DNA of 64,000 nucleotides, from positions 1,116,001 through 1,180,000 of the forward strand of contig NZ_CP108383.1 in assembly GCF_035958815.1 (NCBI RefSeq). The letters run 5' to 3'. A program made the position numbers and the translations under genes. The stretch is from Nocardia sp. NBC_01327 (GTDB lineage: Bacteria > Actinomycetota > Actinomycetes > Mycobacteriales > Mycobacteriaceae). This document shows, in pieces, positions 18,117-26,754 of the stretch (positions are counted from its first letter, which is position 1; each line of letters opens with the position of its first letter). The notes under the pieces are model-generated. The model saw only the letters and a program-made list of their open reading frames with translations, was not told the DNA's origin and made no database searches.

Positions 18117-19019
18117 GTGAGCGAAACTGATGTGAGTCTTGCCGGCCGAGTGGCCATCGTCACCGGCGCTGGTGCCGGGCTGGGCCGGGCCGAAGCCCTC
18201 GAGCTGGCCCGGGCCGGCGCTTCGGTCATTGTGAACGACCTTGCCGAGAACGACGCGGTCAGCGCAACCCTCGCCGACATCCGCGCGCTCGGCGCCAAGG
18301 CCGAATTCGTCGCGGGCAGCATTGCCGAGCGGTCCACCGCCGACGCGCTGCTGCAGACCGCCGAGGAAACCTTCGGCGGACTGGACATCATCGTCAACAA
18401 TGCCGGTATCACCCGGGACAAGATGCTGTTCAACATGTCCGACGAGGATTTCGACGCCGTCATCGCGGTGCATCTGCGCGGGCACTTCCTGCTCACCCGC
18501 AATGCGGGCGCGTACTGGCGGGCCAAGTCGAAGGAAGCGGGTGCGCCGGTCTACGGCCGCATCGTCAACACCTCGTCCGAGGCCGGACTGCTCGGCCCGG
18601 CGGGCCAGGCCAATTACGGCGCCGCCAAGGCCGGTATCACCGCGCTGACGCTGTCGGCGTCGCGTGCGCTGTCGGCCTTCGGCGTCACCGCCAATGCGAT
18701 CGCGCCGCGCGCCCGGACCTCGATGACCGAAAAGGTCTTCTCGGCAGCTCCCGAAGAGGGTCCGGATCCGCTCTCCCCTGATCATGTGGCACGGCTGGTG
18801 GCCTTCCTGGCCTCACCGGCCGCCGCGGCCGTCAGTGGACAGCTGTTCGTGGTGTACGGCCCCATGGTGGCGCTCATGGCCGCCCCCATCGTGGAGCAGC
18901 GTTTCGACGCCGAGGGGGAGTGGACCCGCGAGGGTCTGGCCGCCTCCCTGGGCGGGTATTTCGCCGAACGTCCTTCCGGCGCCACATTTTCGGCGTCGGC
19001 GCTGATGGATCTCGGCTAG
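18117..19019 (+). CDS. hsd4A: Short-chain dehydrogenase Hsd4A (sterol side-chain/17-beta-HSD type)
   Basis: The 300-residue SDR has the cofactor motif TGAGAGLG, NNAG, and the catalytic Ser with YxxxK (NTSSEAGLLGPAGQANYGAAKAG). It corresponds to Rv3502c/Hsd4A, a protein with 3-hydroxyacyl-CoA dehydrogenase and 17-beta-hydroxysteroid dehydrogenase activity in the KstR regulon. The GTG start at 18117 has no ribosome-binding site and follows a promoter-like TAGAGT by 7 nt. The gene has its own KstR box, 20 bp after the fdxD stop, so it can be transcribed independently. Confidence 0.87.
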   Translation: MSETDVSLAGRVAIVTGAGAGLGRAEALELARAGASVIVNDLAENDAVSATLADIRALGAKAEFVAGSIAERSTADALLQTAEETFGGLDIIVNNAGITRDKMLFNMSDEDFDAVIAVHLRGHFLLTRNAGAYWRAKSKEAGAPVYGRIVNTSSEAGLLGPAGQANYGAAKAGITALTLSASRALSAFGVTANAIAPRARTSMTEKVFSAAPEEGPDPLSPDHVARLVAFLASPAAAAVSGQLFVVYGPMVALMAAPIVEQRFDAEGEWTREGLAASLGGYFAERPSGATFSASALMDLG

Positions 19020-19038
19020 TTCAACCCCTTCTCCCGGT

Positions 19039-19060
19039 CGCGGGGGGTTTCGCCCCCGCG
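19039..19060. terminator. Hairpin after hsd4A
   Basis: CGCGGGGG and CCCCCGCG form a perfect 8-bp stem with a 6-nt loop, 20 nt beyond the hsd4A stop. Confidence 0.65.
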
Positions 19061-19155
19061 TCCAGGTTGATCACGCGATCAATCATTGGTAGGAATGGGG
19101 ATCATCTATGTGTGGCGCCTCACAAAGGCGGCACAGCTGTGGTAGTCCTCACGGG

Positions 19156-19169
19156 GTGAACATGTTCTC
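19156..19169. promoter_or_regulatory. Weak KstR-like box upstream of mce4
   Basis: GTGAACATGTTCTC has the palindromic core GAACATGTTC but misses the outer T and A of the consensus. Confidence 0.5.
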
Positions 19170-19233
19170 GAAACTGGACAGCAGTTCAGAAAGATGACCT
19201 GTTCAAAACCGTCGAACCCTTCCCGGAGGGCAC

Positions 19234-19247
19234 TGGAACGTGTTCTA
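19234..19247. promoter_or_regulatory. KstR box at the mce4 promoter
   Basis: TGGAACGTGTTCTA matches the consensus perfectly, 74 bp before yrbE4A, overlapping the likely -10 element. Confidence 0.85.
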
Positions 19248-19321
19248 ATCTTCGGGCGGGACCGAGATCACATTCAGATCTCGGGTGCTATAGCTAGGCA
19301 GGGGCAGGAGGAATCGCAGGA

Positions 19322-20086
19322 ATGAATGATGTCCTCGCCGTACCGTTGCGGGCAGTGGGTGGGTTCTTCGAACTCGCCGGCGCTGTTGCTCGCGCCTTGG
19401 TACGGCCACCATTCCAGCGACGCGAATTCGTCGATCAATCCTGGTTTGTCGCCAGCGTCTCGATGGTCCCAACTCTGTTGGTGGCCATTCCTTTCACCGT
19501 GCTGGTGCAGTTCACACTCAACATCCTGCTGCGGGAAATCGGCGCGGGCGACCTCGCCGGCGCGGGCGCGGCATTCGGCGCCGTCACCCAGGTCGGGCCC
19601 ATGGTCACGGTGCTCATCGTGGCCGGCGCCGGCGCGACCGCCATCTGCGCGGATCTCGGCGCCCGAACCATTCGCGAAGAGATCGACGCGATGAAGGTGC
19701 TCGGCATCGATCCGATTCAGCGCCTGGTGGTTCCGCGCGTGCTGGCCTCCATGTTCGTGGCCATGCTGCTGAACGGGCTGGTGTGCACCATCGGCATCCT
19801 CGGCGGCTTCTTCTTCTCGGTGTACCTGCAGGGTGTCAATCCGGGCGCGTTCGTCAACGGCATCACGCTGCTGACCCATCTGCCCGAAATGGTCATCTCG
19901 GAGGTGAAGGCCACCCTGTTCGGTCTCGTCGCCGGACTGGTCGCCTGTTATCTGGGGCTGAATGTCAAAGGCGGTCCGAAGAGCGTGGGCGATGCGGTGA
20001 ACCAGACCGTCGTCTTCTCCTTCATGGCTCTTTTCGTTATCAACGTGGTGGTAACCGCTGTTGGCATCAAGTTCACGGCAAGGTGA
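19322..20086 (+). CDS. yrbE4A: Mce4 permease subunit YrbE4A
   Basis: The 254-residue membrane protein belongs to the MlaE/YrbE permease family. It has several hydrophobic spans and the cytoplasmic coupling segment EEIDAMKVLGIDPIQRLVVPRV, the conserved EExxxxxxxGIxP motif that contacts the ATPase. With YrbE4B it forms the inner-membrane channel of the Mce4 cholesterol importer; the ATPase (MceG) is normally encoded elsewhere. GGAGG lies about 10 nt before the ATG. It is the first gene of a ten-gene operon with overlapping or very close junctions. Confidence 0.92.
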   Translation: MNDVLAVPLRAVGGFFELAGAVARALVRPPFQRREFVDQSWFVASVSMVPTLLVAIPFTVLVQFTLNILLREIGAGDLAGAGAAFGAVTQVGPMVTVLIVAGAGATAICADLGARTIREEIDAMKVLGIDPIQRLVVPRVLASMFVAMLLNGLVCTIGILGGFFFSVYLQGVNPGAFVNGITLLTHLPEMVISEVKATLFGLVAGLVACYLGLNVKGGPKSVGDAVNQTVVFSFMALFVINVVVTAVGIKFTAR

Positions 20087-20090
20087 TCAC

Positions 20091-20942
20091 ATGGCATTCG
20101 TGATCAACTCTCGTTTCCCGAAGGTCATGCGGCGCATGCGGCGTACGACCGACGGTCTGGATTCCGTTGGCAATCAAGCGGTCTTCTACGCGCGGTCGCT
20201 GGCCTCGGTTCCCAAGGCGCTGGTGCACTATCGCACCGAGACCATCCGGCTCATCGCCGAGATTTCGATGGGCACAGGTGCATTGGCCGTCATCGGCGGC
20301 ACCGTGATCATCGTCGGATTCCTGACCCTCGCCGCCGGTGGCACCATCGCGGTGCAGGGCTACAGCTCACTCGGCAATATCGGTGTCGAGGCGCTCACCG
20401 GCTTCTTCGCGGCGTTCATCAATGTTCGCATTGCGGCGCCGGTCATTTCGGGTATCGGCCTGGCCGCCACGCTCGGCGCCGGTACCACCGCGCAGCTCGG
20501 CGCCATGCGCGTCTCGGAAGAGATCGACGCGCTGGAGGTCATGGCCATCCGGCCGGTGCCGTTCCTCGTCGGTACCCGCCTGCTGGCGGGCATGCTCGCG
20601 ATCATCCCGCTGTACTCGCTGGCCGTCATCGCGTCCTTCATCGCCAGTCGCTTTGCGACAGTGGTGATCTACGGACAGTCCGCCGGTGTGTACGACCACT
20701 ACTTCGATACATTCCTGATCCCCAGCGATATTCTGTGGTCGTTCGCCCAGGCGATCTTCATGGCCATCGCGGTCATGCTGATCCACACCTACTACGGCTT
20801 CCACGCCTCCGGCGGTCCCGTCGGTGTGGGTGTCGCGGTGGGTAACGCGGTTCGTTCCTCGCTGGTCGCGGTCGTCATGGTGACGCTGCTGATCTCCCTT
20901 GCCATCTATGGCACGTCCGGCAATTTCCACCTCTCCGGGTAG
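20091..20942 (+). CDS. yrbE4B: Mce4 permease subunit YrbE4B
   Basis: The 283-residue protein is the second MlaE-type permease. After a basic N-terminus it shows five or so hydrophobic spans and the coupling motif EEIDALEVMAIRPVPFLVGTR (residues about 143-163). It starts 4 nt after the yrbE4A stop at the ATG of MAFVINSRF, which is preferred over upstream in-frame codons that would overlap yrbE4A. It pairs with YrbE4A in the transporter core. Confidence 0.92.
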   Translation: MAFVINSRFPKVMRRMRRTTDGLDSVGNQAVFYARSLASVPKALVHYRTETIRLIAEISMGTGALAVIGGTVIIVGFLTLAAGGTIAVQGYSSLGNIGVEALTGFFAAFINVRIAAPVISGIGLAATLGAGTTAQLGAMRVSEEIDALEVMAIRPVPFLVGTRLLAGMLAIIPLYSLAVIASFIASRFATVVIYGQSAGVYDHYFDTFLIPSDILWSFAQAIFMAIAVMLIHTYYGFHASGGPVGVGVAVGNAVRSSLVAVVMVTLLISLAIYGTSGNFHLSG

Positions 20943-20952
20943 GCAACGACAC

Positions 20953-22194
20953 ATGGTGACTCAACATGACGGGGTAGCGAGCCCGATCGGCGCGCCCTTC
21001 GTCGAAAAGCCAAGGCCCAAACGGCCTCTCGAACAACCCTGGGTCGTGCGACTGGCGGGGGTCGGCCTGGTGCTGGCGCTGGTCGCGGTCGTGGTGATCT
21101 GCATGGTCAGTTTCTCGGGCGGCTTCCTGAACACCGTCAAGGTGACCGTGGCCGCCCCGCGCAGCGGCCTGGTGCTCGATACGGACGCCAAGGTGAAGAT
21201 CCGCGGCGTCGAGATCGGCCGCGTCACCGGTGTGAAGAACTCCGGTGACGATGCGCGCATCGAACTGGCGGTGGACCCGGACAAATTGAAGATGGTGCCC
21301 GCCAATGCGGTCGTGGACATTCGCTCCACCACCGTCTTCGGTGCGAAGTACATCAACTTCATTGCTCCGCAAGATCCTTCGGCCGATTCGCTGCGCCCCG
21401 GTGCGACCGTGCAGGCGCAGGCGGTGACCGTCGAATTCAATACGATCTTCCAGCATCTCAACGATGTGCTCTCGAAAGTGGCGCCGGAGAAGCTGAATGC
21501 GACGCTGACGGCGCTGGGTTCGGCGCTGCAGGGACGCGGTCAGAAGCTCGGGCAGCTGCTGTCCGACAGTGACGCCTTCCTGCGCGATATCAACCCGAGC
21601 CTGCCCACGCTGCAGGACGACTTCCAGAAGACCACCGCGGTGACCGGCCTCTACGCCGACACCGCGCCGGATCTGCTGAACACCACCAGCAATCTGGTGA
21701 CCACCAGCGGCACCCTCGTGGACTCCGAGGCGAAGATCGATTCGCTGCTGACCAACCTGATCGGGTTGTCCGGCACCGCGACTCCGATCCTGAACGACAC
21801 CGTTCCGCCGCTGACCGAAGCGCTGCAACTGCTGCGGCCGACCATCGGGACGCTGAACGAATACCAGTCCGCGATCGGCTGTGTCATCAACGGCATCGGG
21901 CCGATGATGCCCATCTACGGTCAGCTTTTCGGCGGCCGTTATCCGGCGGTCTCCATGAACGCCAGCTTCATGCCCGCCGGCGAACCCTACAAGTACCCGG
22001 AGGACCTGCCGAAGGTGAACGCCACCGGTGGCCCGCACTGTGAGGGCGTGCTCGATCGCAAGCCCGGCGATGATGCCGGCTATCTGCTCACCGATACCTC
22101 GGAGGGCCATATCTTCTCGCCGCCCACCGTGCCGCACATCGCCGGCCCGAGCATCTTCCAGCTGCTGTTCGCCGGACTGCCGGGGGTGAAGTAG
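20953..22194 (+). CDS. mce4A: Mce4A substrate-binding protein
   Basis: The 413-residue protein has a cytoplasmic stub, one membrane span (about residues 33-55, LAGVGLVLALVAVVVICMV) and then the MlaD/MCE domain (VTVAAPRSGLVLDTDAKVKIRGVEIGRV). A long helical region and a C-terminal tail follow. Six such proteins assemble into a periplasmic tunnel that carries sterol to the permease. It starts 10 nt after the yrbE4B stop and ends directly before the mce4B GTG. Confidence 0.92.
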   Translation: MVTQHDGVASPIGAPFVEKPRPKRPLEQPWVVRLAGVGLVLALVAVVVICMVSFSGGFLNTVKVTVAAPRSGLVLDTDAKVKIRGVEIGRVTGVKNSGDDARIELAVDPDKLKMVPANAVVDIRSTTVFGAKYINFIAPQDPSADSLRPGATVQAQAVTVEFNTIFQHLNDVLSKVAPEKLNATLTALGSALQGRGQKLGQLLSDSDAFLRDINPSLPTLQDDFQKTTAVTGLYADTAPDLLNTTSNLVTTSGTLVDSEAKIDSLLTNLIGLSGTATPILNDTVPPLTEALQLLRPTIGTLNEYQSAIGCVINGIGPMMPIYGQLFGGRYPAVSMNASFMPAGEPYKYPEDLPKVNATGGPHCEGVLDRKPGDDAGYLLTDTSEGHIFSPPTVPHIAGPSIFQLLFAGLPGVK

Positions 22195-23223
22195 GTGAAG
22201 TTCGCACCGCGCCCCGTCACCATCAAGCTCGGCATATTCACACTCGTCATGGTTCTGGTCATGGGCATGCTCGGCGTGGTCCTGAGCCAGATGCGGTTCT
22301 CCCGGGAGAACGGCTACCACGCGATCTTCACCAATTCGTCGGGCATTCTGCCCGGCGCCAAGGTGCGCATCGCGGGTGTCCCGGTCGGCTCGATCAGCAA
22401 GGTGACCGTCGGCAAGGACAAGCTCGCCCACGTCGATTTCGACGTGGACCGCAAGTACCGGCTCTACGCCAGCACGACCGCGACCATCCGCTACGAGAAC
22501 CTCGTCGGCGACCGGTATCTGGAACTGCTCGAAGGCCCCGGCACCGCGCAGCTGATGTCCAAGGGCTCGACCATGGGCACCGATCGGACCAAGCCGGCGC
22601 TGGATCTCGATATGCTGCTCGGCGGCTTCAAACCGCTGCTGCGCGGCCTGGATCCGACACAGGTCAACGACCTGACCGAGGCGCTGCTGCAGGTCTTCCA
22701 GGGCCAGGGCGGCACGCTGGTCTCGCTGCTCAACAGCGGCGGGTCCTTCGCCAAGACGCTCGCCGATCGAGATGCCTTGATCGGCAGTGTGATCAACAAT
22801 CTGAAGACGGTGCTCTCCACCATCGACGATCGGGACAAGGCGTTCGGCACCACGCTGGACGAATTGCAGCGTCTGGTCAGCGGTTTGGCCGCCGACAAGG
22901 ATCCGATCGGTGACGCGATTCCGCGGATCTCCGGCGCCACCGGCGATCTCACCAATCTGCTCACCGAGGCCCGCCCGGATCTGAAGAACGCGATCGCGCA
23001 GCTGGGCCACACCGCGGAGAACGTGGACAACCAGTCCGACGAGATCGAGTGGGTCATTCAGAACCTGCCGGACGCCTACAAGAAGCTGGTGCGTATCGGC
23101 TCCTACGGCTCCTTCCTGAATATCTACGTCTGTGGTACTGACTTCCTGGTCGACGGTCCCGACGGCAAGCCGTCGCTGCTCAAGTTGCCCGCTGCGCAGA
23201 CCAGCGGAAGGTGTGCGAAGTGA
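22195..23223 (+). CDS. mce4B: Mce4B substrate-binding protein
   Basis: The 342-residue MCE-family protein has an N-terminal membrane anchor (LGIFTLVMVLVMGMLGVVL), an MCE domain (YHAIFTNSSGILPGAKVRIAGVPVGSI) and a helical tunnel-forming part. The GTG start follows the mce4A stop with no gap, and the last four bases overlap the mce4C start, so translation is likely coupled. It is a tunnel subunit of the Mce4 importer. Confidence 0.92.
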   Translation: MKFAPRPVTIKLGIFTLVMVLVMGMLGVVLSQMRFSRENGYHAIFTNSSGILPGAKVRIAGVPVGSISKVTVGKDKLAHVDFDVDRKYRLYASTTATIRYENLVGDRYLELLEGPGTAQLMSKGSTMGTDRTKPALDLDMLLGGFKPLLRGLDPTQVNDLTEALLQVFQGQGGTLVSLLNSGGSFAKTLADRDALIGSVINNLKTVLSTIDDRDKAFGTTLDELQRLVSGLAADKDPIGDAIPRISGATGDLTNLLTEARPDLKNAIAQLGHTAENVDNQSDEIEWVIQNLPDAYKKLVRIGSYGSFLNIYVCGTDFLVDGPDGKPSLLKLPAAQTSGRCAK

Positions 23224-24287
23224 ACGGAAATCGCCTGATCAATGTGGGCATCATCGGCATCGTGCTGGCGGTGACGATCTCCCTGGCGTCACTGCAGTTC
23301 GACCGGTTGCCTTTCCTGGCCAACGGCGCCCACTACACCGCGTACTTCGGTGATGCGGGTGGCCTGCTGCCCGGTGACAATGTGCAGGTCGCGGGCGTCA
23401 AGGTCGGTCGCGTGGAGGACGTCAAGCTGGACGGCGCCAAGGTCTCCGTGCGGTTCTCGCTCGATTCCGCCATCGGCCTGGGCACCAAGTCGACCGCCGC
23501 CATCAAGACCAATACGGTGCTCGGCCGGAAGTCGCTGGAGGTGACCCCGGTCGGACCGGGCACGCTGCGCTCGAACGATCCGATTCCGTTGGAGCGCACC
23601 ACTTCTCCGTACTCGCTCAATGACGCGCTCGGTGATCTGTCCACGACGGTCAAGGGCCTGGACATGGGCCAGGTGAATACGACGCTGGATGCCCTGTCCG
23701 CGACCTTCAAGGACACTCCCGCGCCGCTGCGGTCCGCGCTGGACGGCATCACCGCGCTGTCGCGCAGTATCAATACCCGCGACCAGGCGCTGACCGATCT
23801 GCTCAGCAAGGCGCAGGGCGTCACCAAGGTGCTCGCCGATCGGGCGGACAAGATCAACGCTCTGCTCGTCGACGGCAACAGCCTGCTCGGTGAACTGGAT
23901 GCCCGGCGTACCGCGCTCGGCCAGATGATCACCTACATCAACCAGCTCGCGCAGCAGCTCACCGGCTTCGTCAACGACAACGAGGCGCAGCTCAAACCGA
24001 CACTGGACAAACTGAATTCGGTGCTCGGCATGCTGCAGAAGAACAAGCAGAGCCTCTCCGACGCGCTCGACGCCCTCGGCCCGTACGCGGGTGCGCTGGG
24101 TGAGCAGGTCGGCAGCGGCCCGTACTTCCAGGCCTACATTTCGAACGCGACCAGTAAGGGCCTCCAGCCCCTGATCGACGCGCTGGTGTGGCCCGAGCAT
24201 CTGCCCAGTGACCTGAAGTCCTACCTGGACAACGGGAATCAGCAGCCTCCGGGCCTCTACCCGGCGCAGACGGAGCCCGGCAAATGA
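23220..24287 (+). CDS. mce4C: Mce4C substrate-binding protein
   Basis: The 355-residue MCE protein has a signal-anchor (VGIIGIVLAVTISLASL), the MCE domain (YTAYFGDAGGLLPGDNVQVAGVKVG) and a helical repeat region. The start is the GTG of a GTGA overlap with mce4B; an earlier in-frame GTG at 23211 is less likely. Its C-terminus, QPPGLYPAQTEPGK, is short compared with Mce4F. Confidence 0.91.
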   Translation: MNGNRLINVGIIGIVLAVTISLASLQFDRLPFLANGAHYTAYFGDAGGLLPGDNVQVAGVKVGRVEDVKLDGAKVSVRFSLDSAIGLGTKSTAAIKTNTVLGRKSLEVTPVGPGTLRSNDPIPLERTTSPYSLNDALGDLSTTVKGLDMGQVNTTLDALSATFKDTPAPLRSALDGITALSRSINTRDQALTDLLSKAQGVTKVLADRADKINALLVDGNSLLGELDARRTALGQMITYINQLAQQLTGFVNDNEAQLKPTLDKLNSVLGMLQKNKQSLSDALDALGPYAGALGEQVGSGPYFQAYISNATSKGLQPLIDALVWPEHLPSDLKSYLDNGNQQPPGLYPAQTEPGK

Positions 24288-25537
24288 ACGCATTCAAGAA
24301 CGCCGGCAAGCGTGTCGGCACCCTGCCCCGCTGGGCGAAGATCGTCGCACTGCTGGCCGTCGTGGCCATTGTGGCCGGCATCGGATACTCGGCGCTGACC
24401 CGCATCGGCAAGACGCAGATCACCGCGTATTTCCCGTCTACCAGCGGGTTGTACGTCGGTGACCAGGTGCGGGTGCTCGGAGTGCATGTGGGCCGGATCG
24501 ATTCGGTCGACCCGGGCAAGGACAAGGTCACGGTCAAGATGACCATCGACCGCGGCATCGATCTGCCCGCCGATGCCAAGGCCGTGATCGTGTCGCCGTC
24601 GCTGGTGTCCGCGCGCTTCGTCCAGATCGCCCCCGCCTACACCGGTGGACCCAAGATGAAGGACGGTGGGAGCATTCCCATCGAGCACACCGCCGTTCCG
24701 GTGGAGTGGGACGACATCAAGGCCGAACTGTCCAAGCTGGCAACCACTCTCGGTCCCGTCGGTGAGGACAAGCAGGGTTCGTTCGGACGCTTCGTCGATA
24801 CCGCCGCGAACAATCTCGACGGCAATGGCCAGGCGTTCCGCGACACCCTCAAGGAACTGTCCGGCGCGCTGAACACCCTGTCGGACGGACGCACCGACCT
24901 GTTCGGGACCATTCGCAATCTGCAGCAGTTCGTGGACGTGCTCTCCAAGAGCGATGACCAGATCGTGCAGTTCGGCGGACGGCTCGCCTCGGTGTCCTCG
25001 GTACTCGCGGGCGTCTCCGGCGATCTCGGTGCGGGACTGGACAATCTGGACTCCGCGGTCAGCGATGTGCAGCGCTTCATCGATTCGCGCGGCGGCGCGC
25101 TGACCGAGAGCGTGCAGCGGCTGTCCGATGTCACCCAGTTGCTCGTGGACAAGCGCCCCGAACTGGAGCGGGTGCTGCACTCCGGTCCCACCGCGCTGGT
25201 CAACTTCTATCAGATCTACAAGCCCGCACTCGGTGCGGTGACCGGTTATCCGGTGCTGACCAACTTCGCCGATCCGCTGAGCTTCCTGTGCGGCTCGGTG
25301 GAGGCGCTGGGCGAGAACGACTCCGACAAGTCCGCGAACCTGTGCTCGACGATCCTCGGTCCGGTGCTGCAGAGCATGGCTTTCAACTATCCGAATTTCA
25401 TGCTCAGCACGCCCACCACCGCGACGGCCTATCCGGAGCAGATCAAGGCCAGTACGCCGGATGTGGCCGCACGGGCCGCCAATCAGGTCGTCGTGCCGAA
25501 CAACCTTGCCGAGCTGGCTCTTCCGGGAGGCAACTGA
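24284..25537 (+). CDS. mce4D: Mce4D substrate-binding protein
   Basis: The 417-residue MCE protein has an anchor at about residues 18-40 (IVALLAVVAIVAGIGYSAL), the MCE domain (ITAYFPSTSGLYVGDQVRVLGVHVGRI) and a long helical section. ATGA overlaps with mce4C, and its stop overlaps the mce4E start by one base (TGATG). It is a tunnel subunit. Confidence 0.91.
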   Translation: MNAFKNAGKRVGTLPRWAKIVALLAVVAIVAGIGYSALTRIGKTQITAYFPSTSGLYVGDQVRVLGVHVGRIDSVDPGKDKVTVKMTIDRGIDLPADAKAVIVSPSLVSARFVQIAPAYTGGPKMKDGGSIPIEHTAVPVEWDDIKAELSKLATTLGPVGEDKQGSFGRFVDTAANNLDGNGQAFRDTLKELSGALNTLSDGRTDLFGTIRNLQQFVDVLSKSDDQIVQFGGRLASVSSVLAGVSGDLGAGLDNLDSAVSDVQRFIDSRGGALTESVQRLSDVTQLLVDKRPELERVLHSGPTALVNFYQIYKPALGAVTGYPVLTNFADPLSFLCGSVEALGENDSDKSANLCSTILGPVLQSMAFNYPNFMLSTPTTATAYPEQIKASTPDVAARAANQVVVPNNLAELALPGGN

Positions 25538-26754
25538 TGAAGTCCATCATCGGACCCAAGCGGGCGGCGGGACTGGCGATCGGTATCGCGATCGCGCTGG
25601 GGGCCACCGGATGTGAATGGGACGGCCTGAACTCGCTGCCCATGCCGGGCACCCAGGGCACCGGCGACGGCTCCTGGCAGGTCAAGATCCAGATGCCGAA
25701 TGTCACCACGCTGACCCGTAATTCGCCGGTCCGCGTCAATGACGTCACCGTCGGCTCGGTCACCGATATCGAGGTGGAGGGCTGGCACGCGCTGGTCACC
25801 ATCGGCCTCAACAAGGGCGTCAAGGTGCCTGCCAACGCACTGGCCAAGATCGGCCAGACCAGTCTGCTCGGCAGTAATCATCTGGAGCTGGACCCGCCGA
25901 CAGACGTTGCGCCGCAAGGGGAATTGAAGGCCGGTGACGTCATCCCGCTGGAGCGGGCGGGCGCCTACCCGACCACCGAGCAGGTGCTGTCCTCGCTGTC
26001 GGTCGTGCTCAACGGCGGCGGTATCAGCCAGCTGGAGAACATCACCGGCGAACTGAACAAGGCGCTCGACGGCAATACCGACGCCGTGCGCGATCTGCTG
26101 CCGCAGCTGAATACGCTCGCGACCACCCTGGACGGCCAGACCAAGGACATCATCGCCACCATGGGCGGACTGGACCGGTTCGCGGGAGTCCTTGCGCAGC
26201 AGAAGGATCAGCTGGCGTCGGCCATCGACAATATCCACCCCGCCCTGACCGTGCTCGCGGACCGGCGGCAGAAGATCACCGAGGCGCTCACCTCGCTCGG
26301 CGGTCTCAGCGATGTCATCTCGCAGCTGGTCCAGAAGGGCGGCGACAACCTCACCGCCGATCTGCACAACATCGGGCCCGTGCTGCAGACGATCGGCGAT
26401 ACCGGCGAAAACCTCAGCAAGGCACTCGGAATGCTGCTCACCTTCCCGTTCTCCATGCACGATATGGACGGTGCGGTGCGCGGCGACTACCTCAATGTGA
26501 AGATCACCTTCGACCTCACCTCGGCGCGACTGACGAAGAACTTCCTCATCGGCACTCCGCTCGGACCGCGGTACACCGGTGTGGAGGGTGCGCTCGGCCA
26601 GCAGGGCGGTACCCCCGGTGATCCCGTGGATCCGAAGGTTGCTCCGCTGCAGCCGAAGCCGGAGTCACAGCAGCCGAGTATTCCCGGCCTGCCGCCTATT
26701 CCGGGTCTGCCCGCGATTCCGGGGATCACCGTGCCGCAAGGGAGTGGAAAGTGA
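25537..26754 (+). CDS. mce4E: Mce4E lipoprotein (LprN-type)
   Basis: The 405-residue MCE protein differs from its siblings in having a lipoprotein signal: a hydrophobic stretch ending in LGATGC with the lipidated cysteine at about residue 26. The MCE domain follows (VKIQMPNVTTLTRNSPVRVNDVTVGSV). The C-terminus is a Pro-rich tail with repeated IPGLP-type units. E-position Mce proteins are lipoproteins (LprN in M. tuberculosis), which anchors the hexamer in a different way. The start is set by the TGATG junction. Confidence 0.92.
   Translation: MKSIIGPKRAAGLAIGIAIALGATGCEWDGLNSLPMPGTQGTGDGSWQVKIQMPNVTTLTRNSPVRVNDVTVGSVTDIEVEGWHALVTIGLNKGVKVPANALAKIGQTSLLGSNHLELDPPTDVAPQGELKAGDVIPLERAGAYPTTEQVLSSLSVVLNGGGISQLENITGELNKALDGNTDAVRDLLPQLNTLATTLDGQTKDIIATMGGLDRFAGVLAQQKDQLASAIDNIHPALTVLADRRQKITEALTSLGGLSDVISQLVQKGGDNLTADLHNIGPVLQTIGDTGENLSKALGMLLTFPFSMHDMDGAVRGDYLNVKITFDLTSARLTKNFLIGTPLGPRYTGVEGALGQQGGTPGDPVDPKVAPLQPKPESQQPSIPGLPPIPGLPAIPGITVPQGSGK

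Larger units (their letters stand above)
19020..19321. other. mce4 promoter region
   Basis: The region carries the hsd4A terminator (19039-19060), an inverted repeat TTGATC-ACGC-GATCAA (19067-19082) and two KstR-like boxes. TAATCT (19246-19251) overlaps the second box and could be the mce4 -10, giving a leader of roughly 60 nt. Confidence 0.6.

Noticed and set aside
20875-23010. 711-residue minus-strand frame opposite mce4A-mce4B
   Set aside because: Long antisense frames are common in high-GC DNA; its sequence is a His/Arg/Gln-rich mirror of the mce genes.
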